44,527 nt of DNA from Sphingobacterium sp. (lineage in GTDB: Bacteria; Bacteroidota; Bacteroidia; Sphingobacteriales; Sphingobacteriaceae): contig JAITLV010000155.1 in the NCBI GenBank assembly GCA_031277685.1, forward strand, positions 1-44,527, in the 5' to 3' direction. Shown here in pieces: positions 25,124-33,118 of this stretch; the stretch's first letter is position 1, and every line of letters starts with the position of its first letter. The notes below the pieces were generated by a model that saw nothing but the letters and a program-made list of their open reading frames with translations, made no database searches and was not told the DNA's origin. The translations under genes and the position numbers were made by a program.

Positions 25124-26698
25124 TTAGTCAATTCCATGCATCATCTTTTTTATTTTTTTATTTCCAAGTAACAGAAATATAGCCGCTATCATCGGTATAA
25201 TGGTAAACACTGTAAAGAAAAAGGACATCGAGTGTGATTCTGTTATCATATCAATGTAGGAGCCAATAAATCCACCGATAAAATTAGCGATGGCATTAGC
25301 GCAAAACCAGAAACCGAACAGAAGTCCCAAGAATTTTTTTGGAGACAATTTACTCACATAAGACAATCCGACAGGACCAATGCACAACTCACCCACTGTA
25401 TGGAAAAAATAGGCCAATACCAACCAGATCATACTGACCGAAGCAGTTTTCGCTCCCGTTGGAATCTCGGCGCTTCCTATTGCCAGGGCTGCAAATCCAA
25501 CACCGACCAATGTTAATCCCATAGCAAACTTAATCGGACCGGAAGGATTCCATACACGCTCCCAGATTTTACTAAAAGAAGTCGCTAGCGTAATAATAAA
25601 GAAAGAATTAAGCATTGGAAACCAGGATACAGTTACCTCTGAATTCATCCCATGGTACTCACGGTACACCTTCCATAGACATAAGGACCAAATTATCACA
25701 AATGAAATGCTTGAGAAAAGTATAATTAAGGGATATTTACGAATTATCTTCTTGGCTAATACAAACAAGACAGCAGTGATCACAATAATGGGTACAATTG
25801 TCAATGCAAAATCCGCCCATTTAAATATTGTGGCCACCTCTCCACTCAATACACGCTGTGTATAATTTTTGGCAAATATCGTCATAGATCCCCCAGCCTG
25901 TTCAAAAGCCAAATGGAATACAATGCTTGAAAACATAAAAATAGCAATGACCAATAGACGATCACGCACAATATGTCTGGGATGTTCGTCTTCCACATCC
26001 GATTGTTCCAAAACAGTATTCTCCTTTTCGGGTGTATCGCCAATTTTTCCAAAAATGCGTTGTGCAAAGTAAAATTGCAGCATCCCCAAAAACATAAATA
26101 TACCTGCAAGACCAAAACCGTAGTGCCAGCCGATTTTTTCACCAATATAACCGCACAGCATCATGCCCAAGAAAGCACCACCATTGATTCCCATGTAAAA
26201 AATCGTGTAGCCGGCATCCTTCTTTCCCCCTTTATCAGGATACAGTTTACCGACCATAGAAGAAATATTAGGTTTGAACAAGCCATTCCCCAAGACAATC
26301 AGCACCAGGCCTGCAAGAAAGAAATTTTTATTGACTCCTTCCATAGCCATCGAAATATGGCCCAAGGTCATGACGACAGCCCCGACCATGATGGATTTTT
26401 TATAACCTGTAACACGATCTGCGATAATTCCACCAAACAAAGGGGTCAAAAACACCATACCCGTGTAAAGGCCATAAAGCTTCATGGCTTCCGAATTTGT
26501 CCAGCCCCAGCCATGTTGGGCAATTGTGGAAACCAAAAAATTCACCAATAGTGCACGCATGCCGTAATAACTGAAACGTTCCCACATTTCAGTAAAAAAC
26601 AAAACAAATAATCCAGCAGGATGCCCCTTCACCAATACTCGTTCAGCACCCACTTTATTTAAATGAGATTCCAGAACAGCATCTTTTTCAAAATTCAT
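25124..26698 (-). CDS. POT-family proton-coupled oligopeptide transporter (copy 4)
   Basis: A 524-residue inner-membrane carrier of the POT/PTR2 family with EMWERFSYYGMR in the first helix, GNGLFKPNISSMVGKLY and YMGINGGAFLGMMLCGYIGEKIG. It is the nearest relative of copy 3 and probably arose with it by tandem duplication. The two differ in the central loop (residues about 215-235), which may reflect different handling or regulation. No consensus promoter was found upstream. The substrate is assumed to be small peptides. Confidence 0.92.
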   Translation of the reverse strand: MNFEKDAVLESHLNKVGAERVLVKGHPAGLFVLFFTEMWERFSYYGMRALLVNFLVSTIAQHGWGWTNSEAMKLYGLYTGMVFLTPLFGGIIADRVTGYKKSIMVGAVVMTLGHISMAMEGVNKNFFLAGLVLIVLGNGLFKPNISSMVGKLYPDKGGKKDAGYTIFYMGINGGAFLGMMLCGYIGEKIGWHYGFGLAGIFMFLGMLQFYFAQRIFGKIGDTPEKENTVLEQSDVEDEHPRHIVRDRLLVIAIFMFSSIVFHLAFEQAGGSMTIFAKNYTQRVLSGEVATIFKWADFALTIVPIIVITAVLFVLAKKIIRKYPLIILFSSISFVIIWSLCLWKVYREYHGMNSEVTVSWFPMLNSFFIITLATSFSKIWERVWNPSGPIKFAMGLTLVGVGFAALAIGSAEIPTGAKTASVSMIWLVLAYFFHTVGELCIGPVGLSYVSKLSPKKFLGLLFGFWFCANAIANFIGGFIGSYIDMITESHSMSFFFTVFTIIPMIAAIFLLLGNKKIKKMMHGID

Positions 26699-26893
26699 GT
26701 TTTTCTAATCGTTATTTTTCAATACTAGGTCGTGTGATTTCAATCAATTGTCCATTTCTTTCCGCACCAGGTTATCTTATTCATAGGTTAGCACGGGGTA
26801 ACTAGCATTCAAATCAGTTTACGGGGTAAATATGGACAAAATACAGCTTTACTTCGGTCGAATATTTTCGATCTATAAAGTCACTGTGAAAAG

Positions 26894-26927
26894 CAAAGTT
26901 CTTTTCAATAGCATGAAAAGAACTTTG
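26894..26927. terminator. Terminator of the epimerase-like gene
   Basis: Perfect 14-bp inverted repeat (26894-26907 with 26914-26927), 16 nt after the stop on the minus strand. The tail is T-rich only briefly. Confidence 0.78.
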
Positions 26928-26942
26928 TATATCTATTTTATA

Positions 26943-27833
26943 TTAGATCAATGGACGCAAGCGCTCCAATAATTTTTTAGTAGCGAAGATTCCTTCCTCT
27001 TCACTCAATTTACTTCCTTCGTATTCAATCCCTACGTATCCTTTGAATTTTGCTTTTTTCACGATCTTTAGCATGCGCTCATAATCAATTTGGGTTTCGT
27101 TACCGTTCGCATCAAAATCATGTGTTTTCGCACTTACACCATGCGCATAAGGCATTAAATCAGTAACGCCCTGATAACGGTCGTATTCATAGAAATTACC
27201 CAAATCAGGTAAGCTTCCACAATATTTGCTTCCAACAGCTTTCAATGTTTTGGCTAACCAATCACCATGAGAAGAAATACCACCATGATTTTCCACGATG
27301 ATACTGATCCCCGCTTTTTTCCCAATATCAGACAATGCTGTCAAGCTTTCGATAACACGCTTACTGACCTCATCAGGTGTCCCTTTTCCAGCTGCATTGA
27401 CACGGATGGCATGGCATCCCAAAAAGTTAGCAGCAGAAATCCATTTATAGTGATTTTGTACAGCCTGTTTTCTTTTAGTTTCGTCCTCATCACCCAGATT
27501 ACCCTCACCATCAACCATAATCAACACGTTTCTTACACCATTATCTTTTGCACGCATGTTCAGTTCGGTCAGGTAATTATTATCATTAGCTTTATCTTTA
27601 AAGAATTGATTCACATACTCCACCCCATAGATACCATATTTTTTTGCAGCTACAACCGGGAAATCCAAATTATTCAGATCACCTTTGAACAAAGTTTTAT
27701 GTAATGACCATTCCGCCAAGGAAATGTCAAACCAGTCTTTCTTTGCCGCGGCAAAGCTCTCCAACGATGGCGCCAATGCTATACCAGCAGAAGCTAATGC
27801 AAGGTTTTTAAGAAAATCTCTTCTAGAGTTCAT
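26943..27833 (-). CDS. Secreted TIM-barrel sugar isomerase/epimerase-like protein
   Basis: The 296-residue protein starts with a Tat-like signal (NSRRDFLKNLALASAG) and continues with an AP endonuclease 2/xylose isomerase-like TIM barrel. Blocks near VENHGG (about 180-185), SLPDLGNF (about 208-215) and IEYEGS (about 273-278) supply metal-binding residues of that superfamily. This places it among sugar phosphate isomerase/epimerase-like proteins, many of them exported and linked to sugar catabolism in Bacteroidota. No substrate can be named. It is the last gene of a four-gene minus-strand operon, 24 nt after the LutA-like gene. Confidence 0.82.
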   Translation of the reverse strand: MNSRRDFLKNLALASAGIALAPSLESFAAAKKDWFDISLAEWSLHKTLFKGDLNNLDFPVVAAKKYGIYGVEYVNQFFKDKANDNNYLTELNMRAKDNGVRNVLIMVDGEGNLGDEDETKRKQAVQNHYKWISAANFLGCHAIRVNAAGKGTPDEVSKRVIESLTALSDIGKKAGISIIVENHGGISSHGDWLAKTLKAVGSKYCGSLPDLGNFYEYDRYQGVTDLMPYAHGVSAKTHDFDANGNETQIDYERMLKIVKKAKFKGYVGIEYEGSKLSEEEGIFATKKLLERLRPLI

Positions 27834-27857
27834 GTGTTTAGATTTAAAGTGTGTTAT

Positions 27858-28586
27858 TTATATATTTCCCCAGCCAGTAGTCAATACATCCACAAGATGC
27901 ATGGTCTGGATAGGTAATTTATGTTTATCAATATAAGCTTGTAGCTGTAACAAGCAAGACGAATCAGTCGAAATAATATAGTCAGCATTTAATGCCATTG
28001 CGTTTCTGACTTTTTGTTCGGCCATAGCTGCGGATATTCCTTCAAACTTTACCGCAAAACTTCCACCAAAACCACAACAGGTTTCACTATCTTTCACCTC
28101 TACCATTTCCAATCCTAGCACCTTGCTAAGTAGCTTTCTAGGCTCGTCCTTGATCTTACATTCGCGCAGGGCTGAGCAAGAATCGTGATATACACCAATA
28201 CCTTCCAACTCTGCCCCAAAATAGTCCTTTTTCAGTACATTGACCAAAAAATCGGAAATCTCCATGACCTGTTGTTGTATTTTATGACATTGATGAGAAT
28301 CTGCGGAATTTGCGAACAGATCGCTATAACTATTTCTGACCATACCGGTACAGGAGGCTGAAGGAGAAATAATAACATGATCTCCCGAAAAATCTTCTAA
28401 AAACTTCTTTCCCACCTGCTTCGCATCATCCCAAAAACCAGCATTATAGGCTGGCTGCCCACAGCAGGTCTGATCAGGATTATACTGCACCTCACAACCT
28501 ACCTTTTCCAACAAACGAATGGTGTTAAAAGCGGTCTCCGGATAAAGCTGATCTATAAAACAAGGAACAAAAAGTTCTACCTTCAT
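27858..28586 (-). CDS. LutA-like (Fe-S)-binding protein with two CCG domains
   Basis: The 242-residue protein has two cysteine-rich CCG domains: C9 with C41-C42 (CCGQPAYN), and C137 with C170-C171 (CCGFGGSF). This is the LutA/YkgE pattern, a subunit of the lactate-utilisation complex that works with LutB and LutC. Neither partner is in the window, so a function in L-lactate oxidation is possible but unproved here. The ATG at 28586 gives the family N-terminus MKVELFVPC; a TTG at 28601 would add five residues without support. It lies 20 nt after the MFS gene. Confidence 0.87.
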   Translation of the reverse strand: MKVELFVPCFIDQLYPETAFNTIRLLEKVGCEVQYNPDQTCCGQPAYNAGFWDDAKQVGKKFLEDFSGDHVIISPSASCTGMVRNSYSDLFANSADSHQCHKIQQQVMEISDFLVNVLKKDYFGAELEGIGVYHDSCSALRECKIKDEPRKLLSKVLGLEMVEVKDSETCCGFGGSFAVKFEGISAAMAEQKVRNAMALNADYIISTDSSCLLQLQAYIDKHKLPIQTMHLVDVLTTGWGNI

Positions 28587-28606
28587 ATTTAATTCAATCA
28601 ATAAAA

Positions 28607-29905
28607 TTAAGATTTATTGGATATTAATATCCGCACCAAAAGTAACAATCCAATTACAAAAAATAAAGAAAGTACCAACGCAGAGTAACGAATATTATGC
28701 GTGACCTGCTCTATCAGACCAAAGGAGAACAAGCCAATAACAATAGCTACTTTTTCTGTAACATCATAAAAAGAGAAAAAAGCTGTAGTATCCTTGATAT
28801 CCGTGGGGATCAATTTAGAGTAAGTCGATCTAGACAAGGACTGTATGCCCCCCATTACCAAGCCGACCAATGCAGCGATAATGTAAAACTGCATCGGAGT
28901 AGACAAATAAAATGCGGCAATACATATGGCAATCCAGATCATCACAACGACGATCAACACTTTTATATTTCCAAAAATCTTCGATAAATATGACATCAAA
29001 AATGCGCCCAATATCGCCACAAGCTGGATTAAAAGAATAGTTGCAATAAGTCGCTCAGCACCCAAGTGAAGTATTTTCTCCCCAAATGATGAAGCAACGA
29101 TCATCAATGTCTGCACCCCGATCGCGTAGAAGAAAAAAGCGGGTAAGAACTGCTTAATCTCAGGTATACCTTTAATTTTCTGGATCACATGGCTGAATTC
29201 ATCCCGTACATTTTGTACAAAGCTTTTACCTACATTATTACCAGTCGCTTCAATTTTAGGCAAATATTTAAATGGGATCATCGAGAATCCCAACCACCAT
29301 AGCCCCACCATCAAAAAAGATATTCGGGCCGGAAGAGAGGGATCAGTAATACCAAACCACTCCGGTTTCAATACCACGATAAAACAGAGTATCTGTAAGG
29401 TTACACAACCAATATAGCCAAAAGCAAAACCCTGTGCACTCACCCGATCTTGCTGATCCACGGTTGCCAGCAACGGCAAGTAGGAATTATTGAACAAAAC
29501 ACCGCCAATATAACCCATTGCGGCAAGGGCAAAACAGATAATACCAATTTCCAGGGTTTCAAGCTTAAAGAAAAACAAACACATACAGGCAATGGCACCA
29601 ACATAGGTGAAAAATTTCATGATCTGTTTCTTTAACCCCTTCGCATCTGCATAAGATGATATAAAAGGCAACGAAAATGACATCAACAAATAAGCCGCGG
29701 CTAATGCAAAATTGGAAAGTGCCGTATTGACGATCTCCAAACCAAAAAAATTAACCACATCACCATGTTCTTTGGTTGTTGTTATTGCAGTATAATATAC
29801 GGGGAAAATGGTTGAGGTGATCACGAGGTTGTAAGCGGAATTGGCCCAATCAAACATCGCCCAGGAACGAATCAGTTTTTTATTGTTTTTTGCAATTGCT
29901 TCCAT
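28607..29905 (-). CDS. MFS transporter, Atg22/UMF1-like
   Basis: A 432-residue inner-membrane protein with about 12 hydrophobic helices. RSWAMFDWANSAYNLVI (14-30) is the hallmark start of the Atg22-like (UMF1) branch of the major facilitator superfamily, related to the yeast vacuolar amino-acid effluxer. Substrate and direction in bacteria are unknown; amino-acid or peptide efflux is possible. It lies between a PBP4-type peptidase and the LutA-like gene with short gaps of 10 and 20 nt, so they are likely co-transcribed. The link to cell-wall turnover products would be inference only. Confidence 0.87.
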   Translation of the reverse strand: MEAIAKNNKKLIRSWAMFDWANSAYNLVITSTIFPVYYTAITTTKEHGDVVNFFGLEIVNTALSNFALAAAYLLMSFSLPFISSYADAKGLKKQIMKFFTYVGAIACMCLFFFKLETLEIGIICFALAAMGYIGGVLFNNSYLPLLATVDQQDRVSAQGFAFGYIGCVTLQILCFIVVLKPEWFGITDPSLPARISFLMVGLWWLGFSMIPFKYLPKIEATGNNVGKSFVQNVRDEFSHVIQKIKGIPEIKQFLPAFFFYAIGVQTLMIVASSFGEKILHLGAERLIATILLIQLVAILGAFLMSYLSKIFGNIKVLIVVVMIWIAICIAAFYLSTPMQFYIIAALVGLVMGGIQSLSRSTYSKLIPTDIKDTTAFFSFYDVTEKVAIVIGLFSFGLIEQVTHNIRYSALVLSLFFVIGLLLLVRILISNKS

Positions 29906-29915
29906 TTAATTTGGC

Positions 29916-31235
29916 TTAATAAGTTTGACGAATATAAGTAATTATTTTAGCCATTTCTTTACGAATTACAGTTGCGCGATCGTCAATATAATTATTATTC
30001 ATAAAAGAGAAAGCTAACCGTCTTCCAGATCTGGTGATCAAATAGCCGCTCTGGTTATAGACAGAGGTGATCGTACCCGTTTTAGCGAAAACAAAAGGTT
30101 CTCCCTGGTCTTTGCTGTACGTTCGTTTCAATGTACCGTCCACGCCGCCTGCAGGAAACAGCCGAAAACGCACCTGCTCATTAGGTATCTTATTTTTCAA
30201 AAGTACCAGAAGATCAACATTATTCTGTGGAGTCACCTTATTATAAGAAGACAATCCAGACCCATCGAAAATTGCGACTTCATTTGAGAAAAAGGTATAG
30301 ACTTTATTTTTCATCCAGTCGCGAACTAGATAGGTATCAAATTGACCAAATTGCTTCCAGGAACACATCATCAGAAATTGTTCGGCAATAAAATTATCAC
30401 TTGGCAACATCATTTCCCGGATCAGATTTTTGGTATCTCCCGAATACAATATTTTTGTATCATTTGGCTTTTTATAGGCCAGTAAGTTCACTGTCTTACC
30501 AAGTGTATCTGACAATAGTTTTACGAATAAACTATCCGAATAGATAAATGGCACTTCGTTTACATAATCATTTGGCACTGGCCTTTTGGACATCCAGAAA
30601 GCATTGCTCCGAAATGAGCGTGAAAGTTCGAAATCACCAGATTTAGGTTCCGGTAGAAAACCTAGATCCTTTTGAAAATTTTCAGGCGAGGTATTTAAAT
30701 GGTTGTATCCCTTCTGACGAAAGGTGACTACATTTCCATAAATCGGAAATGTGCTTATTTCAGGTTGATAATATGCCTCAAAGTCTTCCATAGCCCAACC
30801 ATGCGCATAAAATTTATTTTTCATTGTCCCGGGCACGACATAGATCCTTTTGTTCGTCTTTTTCAAAAAATTATAGACTACCCGCGTATCGAGACGATTA
30901 TGCAAAAATGTCGGATCACCTGTTCCCCAAATCAATAGCGAATCCCCCCTTTCAGCATATTCCAATCCGGGTATGGAATCTCCCAATAGCTCGAGCGCTG
31001 CATACGTTGTATATATTTTGGTATTCGAGGCTGGAGTAAAATGTTTATTGCCATTGACATCCATGACAAACTTATTTGTCGTTAAATCATACAATGAAAA
31101 CCCATAGAAATGATCATTTAATATATTAGATTCCTGAAGCATCCGATAGACGTCTTCAAAATCTTGGGACTTTACAATATGGGTAGAAAAAGGGATAAGC
31201 CAAAGCAGCAATATCGTGCGCAAGAAATTTTTCAT
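29916..31235 (-). CDS. dacB: PBP4-type D-alanyl-D-alanine carboxypeptidase/endopeptidase (S13)
   Basis: A 439-residue exported serine peptidase that trims or cuts peptidoglycan peptides. From the ATG at 31235 it has a signal sequence (1-23) and all three active-site motifs: SNTK (70-73), SDN (278-280) and KTG (384-386). Between the first two lies the family insert. A longer start at 31316 was rejected because it would put 27 residues before a good signal peptide and run across the promoter element. The gene begins the operon with the MFS, LutA-like and epimerase-like genes. Confidence 0.93.
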   Translation of the reverse strand: MKNFLRTILLLWLIPFSTHIVKSQDFEDVYRMLQESNILNDHFYGFSLYDLTTNKFVMDVNGNKHFTPASNTKIYTTYAALELLGDSIPGLEYAERGDSLLIWGTGDPTFLHNRLDTRVVYNFLKKTNKRIYVVPGTMKNKFYAHGWAMEDFEAYYQPEISTFPIYGNVVTFRQKGYNHLNTSPENFQKDLGFLPEPKSGDFELSRSFRSNAFWMSKRPVPNDYVNEVPFIYSDSLFVKLLSDTLGKTVNLLAYKKPNDTKILYSGDTKNLIREMMLPSDNFIAEQFLMMCSWKQFGQFDTYLVRDWMKNKVYTFFSNEVAIFDGSGLSSYNKVTPQNNVDLLVLLKNKIPNEQVRFRLFPAGGVDGTLKRTYSKDQGEPFVFAKTGTITSVYNQSGYLITRSGRRLAFSFMNNNYIDDRATVIRKEMAKIITYIRQTY

Positions 31236-31240
31236 TGGTT

Positions 31241-31248
31241 CAAACATA
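31241..31248 (-). promoter_or_regulatory. -7 element directly before the PBP4 gene
   Basis: Minus-strand TATGTTTG matches TAnnTTTG and ends 5 nt before the ATG at 31235, so the transcript would have almost no leader. This also supports the short start. Confidence 0.55.
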
Positions 31249-31312
31249 CAAAAAAGAGCAACAACTCTTTTTCTCCTATTGCCAAAATTCGGATACAAAC
31301 GATTTAAAAACA

Positions 31313-31343
31313 GCAAAAGGAGGATTTAATTTCCTCCTTTTGC
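31313..31343. terminator. Terminator of susD
   Basis: Perfect 12-bp inverted repeat GCAAAAGGAGGA with TCCTCCTTTTGC, with a T-rich tail on the minus strand, 18 nt after the susD stop codon. Confidence 0.88.
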
Positions 31344-31360
31344 GTTCTTTGTATCAACTA

Positions 31361-33097
31361 TTAGTAGCCTGGATTTTGTGTAAGGCTACCATTGCTTTTA
31401 TTGATTTCCTCCTGTGGTATTGGAAAATAAGCATTCTTATCAGCGTAAGCCTTGCTTTTGAAAACAGGGAGAATACCGCCTTCAAATTTCGCGTAGTTTG
31501 CAATCACCTCTTTCGCTATCCCCCAGCGTACCAAGTCAAAGAACCGATGACCTTCCATGGCAAGTTCCAATCTTCGTTCGAATCGAACCGCTTTGCGCGC
31601 CTGATCTGGGCTCGAAAATGCTAGATAAGGTTTAACCAGATACTGCGCCGCCACGACTCCGCTGCCAGTCTTTTTCATTGGCAATTTTGCGGCACGCAAC
31701 CGGATCGAATTGACATAGTTTAATGCATTTGGAAGGTTACCGAGTTCCACCTCACATTCTGCAGCCATCAGAATTACATCAGCCAAGCGCATGATATTCA
31801 CATCTAAATCGGTTACATAAGCTGCTCCGGCCTGTGTATGCGCAGCATGCTGGCTCTTAGGAATCATTGTCTTAATCCCTGTAAATGGCCCTCCATGGGG
31901 GCGACGACCTTCTTCAGGGCGCAACCAAGCATCACCTGGGAATTCGCCATAATCTAAAAAGTTAACCCCACGACGACCGACAGTATAATCCAGACGAGGA
32001 TCAAAACGCAAGTTCACATTTAATTTGTATTTTTTGATGTCCGTTGTATCAGTCAGTAAAATATCCGATGTGTATGGATTTGTACGATACGAATCGTCTA
32101 ACATCGGAAGACCATTCACATCTACCTTATATGCGTTAACAAGATCTATGGAAGGTTGGTAAAAACCACAACAACCAACAGGATTTGTTCCATTCAACCC
32201 GCTCAACATATCACCCACATTGGCATTATCACCACCACCATCGGGATTTATGGCATGCTTAGCTACCAAAAGCGCTTCAGGGCCATTTTCCTTATTTACA
32301 TCGTAATTATCCTGGAAAGGCATTGCCGTGATATCTCTGCTACCGATGACTTCCTTAAATAAAACCAAAGCTTCAGCATATTTTTTCTGATACAGGTATA
32401 GTTTTCCTAAATAAGCTTTTGCAATACGTTGGTCCATCCTTCCGCCTTCATCATTGATCTTTTTATCAGGTAGATTTGCTATTGCAATCTTGAGATCGCT
32501 TTCGATCATCGGCTGTACGTCTTTGTCATTTTTAACAACCTTTGCGTCATCGATACTCGTATTTTCATCTACGTAGGGAATATTCTTAAATATACGCCAT
32601 AGGAAGAAGTAATAGTGAGCCCGTAACATTTTCGCCTCACCTTCAATTTCTTTTGCACGTTCAGGTTTAATCGTTTTGCCACCATCTTGATCCTTCTTCA
32701 AAAGGCGAAGTGTCGTATTAGCCCGAAGTATACCCTCATAATACACCTGCCACATCGTACTCAAGTTGTCATTGGAGGAAATGGTGGTAAAAGATTCGAT
32801 CATATTCATATTTGGCTGATCGGTGATTACAGACCCTTTGTGTGCATTATCGGAGGTTATTTCACCGAAGATCCATTGGCTTGGTGCTGAGCCATAGTTC
32901 CCCCAAGTACCACTTACATTACCGTTCATAATTCCATAAGCGCCTATCAAAGTAGCCTCTACACCTTTCTTTCCCTCAATCTGCTCCTCAATCAATTCCC
33001 CTTGTGGATTCTTTTCCAAAAATGCTTTACTGCATCCAAACATGCCTAAAGCTGTCAGTCCTAACAGACTGTATAATAGAATAGTTTTCTTTTTCAT
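31361..33097 (-). CDS. SusD-family outer-membrane nutrient-binding lipoprotein
   Basis: The 578-residue lipoprotein should cap a SusC porin and catch the incoming glycan or peptide. The lipobox is LGMFGC with Cys22 as the lipid anchor. The N-terminal SusD-like part with TPR-type helices (around 95-250, for example ANTTLRLLKKD and EGEAKMLRAHYYFFLWRIFKNIPY) and the C-terminal RagB/SusD block (MRLADVILMAAECEVELG, then FERRLELAMEGHRFFDLVRWG at about 430-530) are both present. It lies 21 nt behind susC in the same operon. No hydrolase is next to the pair, so the substrate cannot be guessed from context. Confidence 0.95.
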   Translation of the reverse strand: MKKKTILLYSLLGLTALGMFGCSKAFLEKNPQGELIEEQIEGKKGVEATLIGAYGIMNGNVSGTWGNYGSAPSQWIFGEITSDNAHKGSVITDQPNMNMIESFTTISSNDNLSTMWQVYYEGILRANTTLRLLKKDQDGGKTIKPERAKEIEGEAKMLRAHYYFFLWRIFKNIPYVDENTSIDDAKVVKNDKDVQPMIESDLKIAIANLPDKKINDEGGRMDQRIAKAYLGKLYLYQKKYAEALVLFKEVIGSRDITAMPFQDNYDVNKENGPEALLVAKHAINPDGGGDNANVGDMLSGLNGTNPVGCCGFYQPSIDLVNAYKVDVNGLPMLDDSYRTNPYTSDILLTDTTDIKKYKLNVNLRFDPRLDYTVGRRGVNFLDYGEFPGDAWLRPEEGRRPHGGPFTGIKTMIPKSQHAAHTQAGAAYVTDLDVNIMRLADVILMAAECEVELGNLPNALNYVNSIRLRAAKLPMKKTGSGVVAAQYLVKPYLAFSSPDQARKAVRFERRLELAMEGHRFFDLVRWGIAKEVIANYAKFEGGILPVFKSKAYADKNAYFPIPQEEINKSNGSLTQNPGY

Positions 33098-33118
33098 TTT
33101 AATTACTTTATAAATCCG

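Noticed and set aside
25973..26551. A 192-codon frame opposite POT copy 4
   Set aside because: It is antisense to a clear transporter gene and its residues match no family; it is a shadow frame.
27267..27704. A 145-codon frame opposite the epimerase-like gene
   Set aside because: It is antisense to a well-supported gene with no start signal or recognisable domain.
29916..31316. Longer reading of the PBP4 gene from 31316
   Set aside because: It places 27 residues before a normal signal peptide and overlaps the promoter element and the susD terminator.
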